From Clostridiaceae bacterium (GTDB lineage: Bacteria; Bacillota; Clostridia; DSM-8532), in NCBI GenBank assembly GCA_012842645.1, contig DUSJ01000343.1, positions 1 through 14,742 on the forward strand: a stretch of DNA of 14,742 bases, given 5' to 3'. Position 1 is the first letter of the stretch. Every line of letters starts with the position of its first letter. The position numbers and the translations under genes were made by a program. Of this stretch, positions 1-5,345 are shown in pieces. The notes below the pieces were generated by a model. The model saw only the letters and a list, made by a program, of their open reading frames with translations. It made no database searches and had not been told where the DNA came from.

Positions 1-360
1 ATAATAGCGGGGTTCGTTTACGGTATTGAGATAGGAATGTATTCAGCCCTTGGGCTGGTTCTTAAGGCCTTTCTGATTGATTCGGTCATAGAGGGCTTCA
101 ACATGAAGAAACAGCTTGTAATTGTCAGCAGCAATCCTGAACCTATTAAGGAATATATCATCAAGAACATACAACGCGGTGCGACCATCCATACCGCTGT
201 AGGAGCATTCACCAACGAGGAAAAGCATATCATTACTTCTGTCATGGACAGGAGACAGGCCATCGAACTGAGGAACTTCATCCGCAAGGTGGACAAGGAC
301 GCGTTCATCACCATCACGAGCTCGTCCGAAATAATCGGCAAAGGCTTCAGAACCCTGTAA
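1..360 (+). CDS. YitT family membrane protein (DUF2179), 3' part only
   Basis: The reading frame is open from base 1 to the TAA at 358-360, so only the last 119 residues are visible and the true start lies outside the window. The first residues (IIAGFVYGIEIGMYSALGLV) are the end of a hydrophobic membrane segment. They are followed by a soluble C-terminal domain containing a VIVSSNPEPIKEYI strand-helix, the RGATIHTAVGAFTNEEKHII segment and a RQAIELRNFIRKVDKDAFIT segment. This arrangement of a membrane domain followed by a DUF2179 domain is typical of YitT/YpjC/YqfU-type proteins, which are about 280-300 residues long and have no firmly established function. ATG codons inside this fragment are unlikely starts because they would cut the membrane domain. 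No convincing intrinsic terminator follows the stop. The identification rests on remembered family motifs. Confidence 0.8.
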   Translation: MIAGFVYGIEIGMYSALGLVLKAFLIDSVIEGFNMKKQLVIVSSNPEPIKEYIIKNIQRGATIHTAVGAFTNEEKHIITSVMDRRQAIELRNFIRKVDKDAFITITSSSEIIGKGFRTL

Positions 361-394
361 AAACGCCATGCATAATCTTTCCGGTTATTTTTGC

Positions 395-408
395 CGAACA
401 TATATTCT
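395..408. promoter_or_regulatory. Candidate LexA (SOS) box 1
   Basis: The sequence CGAACATATATTCT matches the Gram-positive LexA/DinR consensus CGAACRNRYGTTYC at 12 of 14 positions, by my own comparison. It lies about 20 bases upstream of the likely -10 element of the radical SAM gene, where the -35 region would be, and shares an exact GAACATAT with the second box 45 bases downstream. Together with that box it forms an AT-rich inverted repeat (about 399-416 against 434-449) around the promoter. Binding has not been shown. Confidence 0.5.
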
Positions 409-425
409 TTTTTATCGGCTTATGC

Positions 426-431
426 TAAAAT
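426..431 (+). promoter_or_regulatory. Candidate -10 element of the radical SAM operon
   Basis: TAAAAT preceded by TGC (423-425) gives an extended -10 element, with an expected transcription start near 438. No good -35 hexamer lies at the right distance; the best options are T-rich stretches around 403-413. The alternative hexamer TAAGAT at 431-436 is also possible. The element lies between two candidate LexA boxes, which would place the operon under SOS repression. Confidence 0.45.
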
Positions 432-439
432 AAGATAAA

Positions 440-453
440 AGAACATATGTTTC
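440..453. promoter_or_regulatory. Candidate LexA (SOS) box 2
   Basis: The sequence AGAACATATGTTTC matches the Gram-positive LexA consensus CGAACRNRYGTTYC at 13 of 14 positions; only the first C differs. It starts at about the expected transcription start and ends immediately before the ribosome binding site GGGAGGA (454-460), so a bound repressor would block initiation. This is the stronger of the two boxes. The regulated gene is predicted to act in DNA metabolism, which fits SOS control. Confidence 0.65.
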
Positions 454-463
454 GGGAGGAATT

Positions 464-1738
464 ATGCGGCTTCTTGAAAAGCTCCAGGTCCTTGCTGATT
501 CGGCGAAGTACGATGTTTCCTGTTCATCGAGCGGCAGCAGCCGCGCGGGCAGAAAAGGCCAGATAGGCAACACAGTCGCAGCGGGCATCTGTCATACATG
601 GACTGATGACGGGCGCTGCATATCGCTGCTTAAGGTGCTCTTAAGCAACTGCTGCATCTATGACTGCAAGTATTGCGTAAACCGTGTGACCAATGACATA
701 AGAAGGGCTACCTTTTCTCCCGAGGAGCTCTGTTCCCTTACTATCGAATTCTACAGGCGGAACTATATAGAAGGTCTCTTCCTGAGTTCTGCCGTCCTGA
801 AGAGCCCCGATTATACCATGGAACTCATGATCAGGGTCCTGAAGAAGCTCAGGCACGAGTATGGATTTAACGGATATATTCACATCAAGTCCATTCCGGG
901 CGCGGACCTGCGCCTGGTCTGCCAGGCAGGTCTGCTGGCCGACAGAATGAGCGTAAATATTGAGCTTCCATCAGTACAGGGTCTTAAGCTTCTGGCGCCC
1001 CAGAAGGATTACGAATCAATAATCACTCCCATGGCATATGTGAAAGAGCAGATACAGGAATCCAACGCGCTGACTGTATACAGAAAGAGAGAGATGTTTG
1101 TTCCGGCAGGCCAGACTACACAGCTGATAGTAGGAGCCACCAGGGACAGCGATCTCACCATAATGAACCTGACCCAGAGCCTGTATGACAGGTATAGGCT
1201 CAAGAGGGTGTACTACTCGGCATATGTGCCTGTGAATGCCGATGAAAATCTTCCCGCAATAACCACCGGCCCGCCTCTCCTGCGTGAACACAGGCTTTAC
1301 CAGGCCGACTGGCTCCTTAGGTTCTACGGTTTCAGGGCTAACGAACTCCTGAACGAGAGCCACACCGACTTCGATGTCAGGGTGGACCCGAAATGCGACT
1401 GGGCAATCCGCAATATCGACAAGTTCCCCGTCGAGATCAATAAAGCCCCGCTCGAAATGCTGATGAGAGTGCCGGGAATAGGCTATAAAATGGCTGAGAA
1501 AATCGTGAGGGCAAGACGGATAGCCCCGCTGTCTTTTGAAGATCTGAAAAGGATGAGGGTCGTTCTCAAGCGGGCGCGATATTTTATTACCTGTAAAGGC
1601 AAATACTATGGGGGCATTGATATCGACAACGAAGACCTTTACCGGGTCCTCTCCGAGGAAAAGCCTTCAAAAACTATCCCTGGCCAGATTTCCATGTTTG
1701 AGAATACTACCGGTGATCCTTCTCTTCGCTCAGGATGA
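464..1738 (+). CDS. Radical SAM protein, putative DNA modification/repair (UDG-linked type)
   Basis: The 424-residue product has the radical SAM 4Fe-4S motif CxxxCxxC at C64, C68 and C71 (CCIYDCKYC), preceded by the family-typical N-terminus AKYDVSCSSSGSSR. A central TIM-barrel region contains HIKSIPGAD (about 140-148). The C-terminus carries a helix-hairpin-helix motif around 327-360 (LMRVPGIGYKMAEKIVRARR), a non-sequence-specific DNA-binding element. Length and motifs fit the TIGR03916-type 'rSAM_link_UDG' family, which occurs beside a DUF4130 protein that is sometimes fused to uracil-DNA glycosylase. The following gene is that partner. The reaction is unknown; repair of a damaged or modified base is inferred. 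The start ATG has GGGAGGA at 454-460, closely spaced. The last residues (GDPSLRSG) are encoded by a common palindromic repeat, so the native tail may have been replaced. Confidence 0.88.
   Translation: MRLLEKLQVLADSAKYDVSCSSSGSSRAGRKGQIGNTVAAGICHTWTDDGRCISLLKVLLSNCCIYDCKYCVNRVTNDIRRATFSPEELCSLTIEFYRRNYIEGLFLSSAVLKSPDYTMELMIRVLKKLRHEYGFNGYIHIKSIPGADLRLVCQAGLLADRMSVNIELPSVQGLKLLAPQKDYESIITPMAYVKEQIQESNALTVYRKREMFVPAGQTTQLIVGATRDSDLTIMNLTQSLYDRYRLKRVYYSAYVPVNADENLPAITTGPPLLREHRLYQADWLLRFYGFRANELLNESHTDFDVRVDPKCDWAIRNIDKFPVEINKAPLEMLMRVPGIGYKMAEKIVRARRIAPLSFEDLKRMRVVLKRARYFITCKGKYYGGIDIDNEDLYRVLSEEKPSKTIPGQISMFENTTGDPSLRSG
1716..1736. repeat. Short palindromic repeat overlapping the end of the radical SAM gene
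   Basis: ATCCT (1716-1720) and AGGAT (1732-1736) form inverted arms around an 11-base loop. The sequence resembles the 'GATCCTTCGCTTCGCTCAGGATGA' kind of repeat that I recall from intergenic regions of many bacterial genomes (the loop here reads TCTCTTCGCTC). It supplies the last residues and the TGA stop of the radical SAM gene. The family assignment is from memory. Confidence 0.45.
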
Positions 1739-1767
1739 TTTAACGTCAGCTGAGAATCAGGCGGATT

Positions 1768-1794
1768 CAAGGTTTCTCCGGAGCGGTAACCTTG
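1768..1794. repeat. Inverted repeat (hairpin) in the radical SAM/DUF4130 spacer
   Basis: CAAGGTT (1768-1774) pairs with AACCTTG (1788-1794). Inside it, CCG (1778-1780) pairs with CGG (1784-1786) around a GAG loop. No T-run follows on either strand, so it does not look like an intrinsic terminator. It sits between two other hairpin repeats in a 130-base spacer and may be a repeat element or an RNA processing site. Confidence 0.4.
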
Positions 1795-1824
1795 GGGTCA
1801 TCAATTGGTACATAATGTAAAAAT

Positions 1825-1851
1825 GAAGCGGAGGAACCGTCCCCCTGCTTC
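1825..1851. repeat. REP-like hairpin, copy 1 (core GAACCGTCC)
   Basis: GAAGC (1825-1829) pairs with GCTTC (1847-1851). The stem continues inward through G-U and G-C pairs with one mismatch to a loop around AACCGTC. The core GAACCGTCC (1834-1842) is identical to that of copy 2 at 4062-4070, while the outer stem arms differ completely in sequence but remain paired. On the minus strand the hairpin is followed by ATTTTT, as in copy 2. No minus-strand gene ends here, so copy 1 is not obviously a terminator. Similar GGACGGTTC-core repeats are, as I recall, frequent in Clostridia-related genomes. Confidence 0.6.
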
Positions 1852-1868
1852 AAACGGAGGCGCAAGAC

Positions 1869-2603
1869 ATGATCTATGTTACAGATGGCACTTTTGAAGG
1901 AATCCTGACGGCCATCTTCGAAGCATACAGTAATAAGGAGGAACCTCAAAGCATCGTCACCGGGGAGTATTACCAGGCGATGCTCGGAGCCGATGTCCGG
2001 ACCATCGAGACCGACAGCGAAAAATCGGACAGAGTTTACAGGGCAATCGCAGAAAAAATGTCCCGGGAAGTACTGGAGACACTATACGAAGCCTGGCTGA
2101 GCGAGCACCGTGATGTAGGCATCGCGATCTACAGGTTCGTAAAGACCGGACTCAAACTTGGCAGGAAAGTCCTTTCATTCATCCAGGATCCTGATGTCAG
2201 AATGATAGCCGACCTGTCCATGAAAGTATCCAAAGAAGTCCACCTGTTTACAGGAATTCTCAGGTTTAACCGGCTGAAAAACGGCATATACTATGCGCGA
2301 ATAGAACCGGACAACAACATCGTGATGCTCCTGGCCGGCCATTTTGCCGACAGGCTTTCTGATCAGCCCTGGATAATCCATGACGCAAGGAGGAATATTT
2401 CGGCGCTGTTCGATACAAACGAGGTGGTTTATACAACCGACGAAATTATCATCCCAAGGGATTACAGGGACGACACCGAATTCGAGATACTTTGGAAGAA
2501 GTACTTCAAAACCATGGCAATAGAAAGCAGGATCAATCCCAGGCTCCAGAGAAGCTTCATACCTGTCAGGTACTGGAAAAACCTGCCTGAAAAACAGCTG
2601 TGA
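1869..2603 (+). CDS. DUF4130-type putative DNA metabolism protein, partner of the radical SAM protein
   Basis: The 244-residue product begins MIYVTDGTFEGILTAIFEAY and carries an HFADR motif (159-163), WIIHDARR (168-175) and the conserved C-terminal block RINPRLQRSFIPVRYW (221-236). These are hallmarks of the TIGR03915/DUF4130 family ('probable DNA metabolism protein'). In other genomes this domain is encoded next to the rSAM_link_UDG protein or fused in front of a family-4-type uracil-DNA glycosylase. Here it stands alone, at normal length for the unfused form, with no glycosylase visible nearby. The ATG has GGAGG at 1856-1860 with 8-base spacing. It lies 130 bases downstream of the radical SAM gene on the same strand without a clear terminator between them, so co-transcription is likely. 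Its biochemical activity is unknown. Confidence 0.85.
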   Translation: MIYVTDGTFEGILTAIFEAYSNKEEPQSIVTGEYYQAMLGADVRTIETDSEKSDRVYRAIAEKMSREVLETLYEAWLSEHRDVGIAIYRFVKTGLKLGRKVLSFIQDPDVRMIADLSMKVSKEVHLFTGILRFNRLKNGIYYARIEPDNNIVMLLAGHFADRLSDQPWIIHDARRNISALFDTNEVVYTTDEIIIPRDYRDDTEFEILWKKYFKTMAIESRINPRLQRSFIPVRYWKNLPEKQL

Positions 2604-2664
2604 CAGCATGTCCGAAAACGGGCTCAGGATTGATGTTTTTGGGCATAGTGCTAATTTGTTCATA

Positions 2665-2693
2665 TTGAGTCGCATATGGCGATATGGTATAAT
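2665..2693 (+). promoter_or_regulatory. Strong sigma-A promoter of the 6S RNA gene
   Basis: TTGAGT (2665-2670) and a perfect TATAAT (2688-2693) are separated by 17 bases, and TGG directly before TATAAT gives an extended -10. The predicted transcription start is A2700. No ribosome binding site or credible protein follows, in keeping with a structural RNA. Confidence 0.85.
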
Positions 2694-2699
2694 TGAAAC

Positions 2700-2938
2700 A
2701 GGTAAAACATCCTGGGATGTGCGCCATACCTTGTTTTTGAACCTGCTGCGGTTGACACGGGAGTTCGGAGTTTGCGCACGTAGCATAGGCCTCAAGCTAA
2801 TTCCGACAAGCGGTGTAAGCCGCTTGCCTCGGCAGTGGAAATGTGAAATGCGCAACAGGACACCCACCTGGTGAGGGGCCAGGTGTCAAAAAAGGTTAAC
2901 GGCATCTTGGGGCAAAGGAGACTGTCAAGTCTCCTTTG
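2700..2938 (+). ncRNA. ssrS: 6S RNA (regulator of RNA polymerase)
   Basis: 6S RNA mimics an open promoter and binds the housekeeping RNA polymerase holoenzyme. Here the 5' end CCTGGGATG (2711-2719) pairs with CATCTTGGG (2903-2911), forming a closing stem that resembles the ends of E. coli 6S RNA (CTGAGATGTTCGC and GCGGCATCTCGGAG). An inner stem joins CCTG (2742-2745) and TGCG (2747-2750) to CGCA (2851-2854) and CAGG (2856-2859). The terminal hairpin has CAAGCGG (2807-2813) with CCGCTTG (2820-2826), extended by CCGA and TCGG. On the 3' side of the central bubble a hairpin, CACCTGG (2865-2871) with CCAGGTG (2879-2885), matches the position of the hairpin in the E. coli molecule. The mature RNA is about 205-215 nt before the terminator hairpin. 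A strong promoter and terminator frame it. A covariance search has not been run. Confidence 0.82.
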
Positions 2939-2943
2939 TTATT
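2913..2943. terminator. Intrinsic terminator after 6S RNA, possibly shared with the convergent gene
   Basis: CAAAGGAGACT (2913-2923) and AGTCTCCTTTG (2928-2938) form a perfect 11-base-pair stem with a GTCA tetraloop. On the plus strand TTATT follows, a modest U-tract. The hairpin starts right at the end of the 6S closing stem. It also lies immediately beyond the stop codon (2939-2941) of the minus-strand hydrolase-fold gene, so it may stop both transcripts, although no T-run follows on the minus strand. Confidence 0.8.
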
Positions 2944-3979
2944 GGCCTTTCGCCTCTTTTCCTCTGTTGCTGATTCTTTTTTTGGATTCTTTTTTGGGAG
3001 TTATAAGCTGGTTTAATTCCCTGACTATGGCTTCCGATTTGCTGATGTGAATGAATTCGCCGGAACCAGGTACTTCTTCCGAGCTTACAAGCGGAGATAT
3101 ATCCATGATATCTTTCGACATTTCTTCGTAAACCCTGTGAAGCTGGCGTGCGGAGTATTCGCTGATCCCGCTTTTAACCCACTGTCTTATCACTGTTTCA
3201 CCTGACGGATACAGGATCCTTACAGGGATTGCAGGGAAACTTTCACCTGCGCTGGCCTCTCCAAGGGCATCCTCCACCTGGGCTATCTCTTCGAGCATGG
3301 TGTCATAATTGGCTGTCCTTGAATAGTGTTCCACGATATATCTCTTGTATTGTTTGTCAGGATTATAGCCTTTGATCGGGGACGAGAGCCTGTATAAGCC
3401 TGCTGCGGCCATTTTCTTTTTCTTTATTGCGGATTCTGCAGGACCGGGGCATTCGTCGATGTTTTTAACAGCCTCTTTCCATTCGGCATAGCGTAAGGGT
3501 ACCGGGTTTATCAGGAGTATGCCCGATACTTTTTCAGGGTTGCTTTTTGCGTAATGGACGGCATATATGGCACCGGTCCAGTTTGTGACAATAAAGACGG
3601 ATTTCCTGATCTTTTCGAATTTCAATATGAGATCGATTTCATCTTTTATCGAATCCGGGGTTATCGAATTATCCTCCGACTTGCTCCAGCCGTAACCTGG
3701 GCGGTCAAAGGTGATTATCCTGCATTTCTTCCCTATTTCATCCTGGATGGGCCACCATTCGGCCTGGGAACTTCCGATGGCGTTAATTATGATTACGACA
3801 GCCCCGCCTTTGCCTTTTATACGGTAAAAGATTTTCTTTCCTTTTGAATCAGCGAATTTCCCTTCCTGAGGAGGTGTATCGAACCATTTCCTGTTTATGC
3901 TGCGGCTGAAGATAATAAATGAGTATACTGATGCAGCAACAAGGAGGATGAACGCCGATGCATAGTAAAAGAAAGTCAT
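2939..3979 (-). CDS. Membrane-anchored alpha/beta-hydrolase-fold protein, probable pseudoenzyme
   Basis: The 346-residue product starts with a membrane anchor (about residues 2-24) and continues with an alpha/beta-hydrolase fold. Seen are VVIIINAIGSSQAEWW (61-76), the FDRPGYGWS strand-turn (91-99) and the elbow segment FIVTNWTGAIYAVHYA (129-144). Normal members have an oxyanion HG where this one has N66-A67, and G-x-S-x-G where this one has T-N-W-T-G. The nucleophile position is therefore W134, encoded by TGG. A histidine near the end (H311, GEFIHISKSEAI) fits the catalytic His. Hydrolase activity through the usual triad seems lost, so a binding or scaffold role is inferred. The C-terminus is a lysine/arginine-rich tail. 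I chose the ATG at 3979 because AAGGAGAG precedes it by 9 bases; an in-frame ATG 11 codons upstream (4012) has no ribosome binding site. Confidence 0.75.
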   Translation of the reverse strand: MTFFYYASAFILLVAASVYSFIIFSRSINRKWFDTPPQEGKFADSKGKKIFYRIKGKGGAVVIIINAIGSSQAEWWPIQDEIGKKCRIITFDRPGYGWSKSEDNSITPDSIKDEIDLILKFEKIRKSVFIVTNWTGAIYAVHYAKSNPEKVSGILLINPVPLRYAEWKEAVKNIDECPGPAESAIKKKKMAAAGLYRLSSPIKGYNPDKQYKRYIVEHYSRTANYDTMLEEIAQVEDALGEASAGESFPAIPVRILYPSGETVIRQWVKSGISEYSARQLHRVYEEMSKDIMDISPLVSSEEVPGSGEFIHISKSEAIVRELNQLITPKKESKKRISNRGKEAKGQ

Positions 3980-4001
3980 TAATGGTCTCTCCTTAACTGT
4001 G

Positions 4002-4007
4002 ATTATA
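4002..4007 (-). promoter_or_regulatory. Candidate -10 element of the hydrolase-fold gene
   Basis: A perfect TATAAT reads on the minus strand, 22 bases before the preferred ATG at 3979. No clear -35 hexamer lies 16-18 bases upstream. If real, transcription would start near 3995 and give a very short leader, which would exclude the alternative ATG at 4012. Confidence 0.3.
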
Positions 4008-4047
4008 TTCATATGCTAACATACGGACATAACGTCATCAAGATGGG

Positions 4048-4079
4048 AAAAACAGACAGAAGAACCGTCCGCTTGTCTG
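4048..4079 (-). terminator. Intrinsic terminator built from REP-like hairpin copy 2
   Basis: Reading the minus strand, CAGACA (4079-4074) and TGTCTG (4058-4053) form the stem of a hairpin directly after the stop codon (4081-4083) of the upstream minus-strand gene. A run of five T follows (4052-4048). This is a good intrinsic terminator. The hairpin is also the second copy of the GAACCGTCC-core repeat. Confidence 0.72.
4053..4079. repeat. REP-like hairpin, copy 2 (core GAACCGTCC)
   Basis: The element has the same 27-base length and the same core (4062-4070) as copy 1 at 1825-1851. The outer arms are CAGACA/TGTCTG instead of GAAGC/GCTTC, so pairing is conserved while the arm sequence is not. 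It lies between two minus-strand genes and serves as a terminator for the upstream one. Confidence 0.6.
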
Positions 4080-4080
4080 A

Positions 4081-5193
4081 TTATGGCCGCAGGAGTTCCC
4101 TGATCGTGTTCTCCAGGAACTCGATACGTCCTTCCAGTTCACGGATCCGCTCATTCAGGGCTTCGTTGTCTTCCGGGAGGGTCTCGTTTTTCCGGGCGGT
4201 CAGCATTTTAAGGTCGAAAGGAAACCTGAGACCGCTGCCAAAAAGCATAAAGGTCATGTCGCACTTGAAATTGCGGTCTTTCTTGTACGTGGACTGAAAT
4301 TTGCACTTGAGAGGGATATCCCTTCCAGACAGGTCAATCCTTGATTCTTCGATCACGCTTTTCATATCCCTGCTGATTCTTGACAGGATAAACGATGCCT
4401 TCAGTGAACGGACCACGAAAGGGACGTTGTTCACAAGTATCAGGCAGTCGCTTCCCTGGCCGGATGACGCGCTGAAGACTTCAAGGCCTTTTGAGAACTT
4501 GTTCAGGACGGGATCGAACTTGAATACCACGCTTACATCGTTACCGTCGTCAGGCGAAGCCAGGACATATACGGGGCCGTCGTCGGCGGCTACAGCCTGA
4601 AGGCGGAGAGAGGGACTGTACGGAAATGGAACAGTCACCGGCCTTGACGCTTTCCCGCCCGATATTTTCCTGTGCACCAGAAGGCTTATCCCCTGAACAT
4701 CTGTTACGAAAAAAAGGTGAATGGTGGTTTCGTCTGTGCAGACCGCGTAATTCTTCCCTTCGCGTATTATTATGCCTTCGACCTCGGGCATTGCATTCAT
4801 CTGGTTTATGGGCTGGTAAGTGAGAAGCTGCTTCCTGTTATGGGAAACGACATAGAAAACATGATTCATGCCGTCGGCCTCGACAAGCCTGACATTATAG
4901 GGGGAACTTCCTATGATCCTGCTCTCAAGAAGCACCGTAGGTTCTTTTTTTTCTTCACAGGCGTTCATATATAAAAGCCTTCCGCTGTAATCGACGAAAC
5001 AGGCGCTGATAGTGTCGGATGAGTCAAGCAGGGCGGAAAAATCGCATGTAGCATTTTCTGACAGCAAAAAAGGGGGTCCCCACTTATTGTCTTTTTCCAG
5101 CATACTCATGAAAAGACCGTTTTTGTACCATATACAAGTTGTCACACCCATGCTGTTTCTCAGCAGGTGCCGTATATTCTCATACGAGGGCAC
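4081..5193 (-). CDS. Unrecognised protein with C-terminal coiled coil, possibly beta-propeller-like
   Basis: I cannot assign a family with certainty. The product (about 370 residues) has no signal peptide or membrane segment. It consists of many short beta-strand-like segments with repeated patterns such as HVFYVVSHNRKQLLTY, IHLFFVTDVQGISLLVH and PVYVLASPDDG, which suggests a beta-propeller or similar repeated fold. It ends with a leucine-heptad coiled coil (about the last 30 residues, NERIRELEGRIEFLENTIRE). The start is uncertain: GTG at 5193 has AAGGGGG nine bases upstream, while the TTG at 5202 abuts that sequence and is less likely. No in-frame ATG has a suitable site. It is divergent from the cysteine-rich gene at 5346, with 152 bases between them. 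An intrinsic terminator follows directly. Confidence 0.7.
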   Translation of the reverse strand: MPSYENIRHLLRNSMGVTTCIWYKNGLFMSMLEKDNKWGPPFLLSENATCDFSALLDSSDTISACFVDYSGRLLYMNACEEKKEPTVLLESRIIGSSPYNVRLVEADGMNHVFYVVSHNRKQLLTYQPINQMNAMPEVEGIIIREGKNYAVCTDETTIHLFFVTDVQGISLLVHRKISGGKASRPVTVPFPYSPSLRLQAVAADDGPVYVLASPDDGNDVSVVFKFDPVLNKFSKGLEVFSASSGQGSDCLILVNNVPFVVRSLKASFILSRISRDMKSVIEESRIDLSGRDIPLKCKFQSTYKKDRNFKCDMTFMLFGSGLRFPFDLKMLTARKNETLPEDNEALNERIRELEGRIEFLENTIRELLRP

Positions 5194-5277
5194 TTGCCAC
5201 AACCCCCTTGCGCAGAGATAGTAAGCTTGTCACTAATAATTCATATTTATATCCCGGCGCTAATATTACTCCCAGTA

Positions 5278-5304
5278 ACCAATTAAGCCAAAAGGCATAT
5301 TATG
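5278..5304 (+). promoter_or_regulatory. Weak candidate mother-cell sigma (SigK/SigE-like) promoter
   Basis: AC at 5278-5279 and CATATTATG (5296-5304) are separated by 16 bases, which loosely fits the SigK pattern (AC, then CATANNNTA). It lies 42 bases before the start of the cysteine-rich gene. The pattern is short and degenerate and could occur by chance. Confidence 0.22.
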
Positions 5305-5345
5305 ACAGTGTGAAGGCAATTATTTTGAAATGGAGGACCGAAAAA

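Noticed and set aside
396..448. GAACATAT direct repeats read as a target-site duplication around a small insertion
   Set aside because: Each repeat is part of a fuller LexA-like palindrome and the sequence between them looks like a promoter, so regulatory sites explain it better.
2175..2867. A 230-codon open frame on the minus strand
   Set aside because: It lies antisense to the DUF4130 gene and runs through the 6S RNA gene and its promoter. It has no ribosome binding site and no recognisable protein motif.
2608..2874. An 88-codon open frame on the plus strand
   Set aside because: It spans the 6S promoter and most of the 6S RNA, and its start lies upstream of the strong promoter. RNA structure explains the region better.
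2859..2893. GACACC...GGTGTC hairpin followed by a run of A, considered as a terminator
   Set aside because: The run is A on the plus strand and lies on the wrong side for a minus-strand terminator. The hairpin fits the 3' side of the 6S central bubble.
2700..2940. SRP RNA, RNase P RNA or tmRNA as identity of the noncoding gene
   Set aside because: The SRP tetraloop region (GGAAGGGAGCA-like), RNase P conserved cores and the tmRNA ends were looked for and not seen. The closing stem matches 6S RNA.
3980..4012. Eleven-residue N-terminal extension of the hydrolase-fold protein
   Set aside because: The upstream ATG at 4012 has no ribosome binding site, whereas the ATG at 3979 has AAGGAGAG at good spacing. 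A TATAAT also lies between them.
5139..5345. Extension of the cysteine-rich protein by 69 residues upstream
   Set aside because: The extension overlaps the start of the divergent gene, has no ribosome binding site and lacks the character of the rest of the protein.
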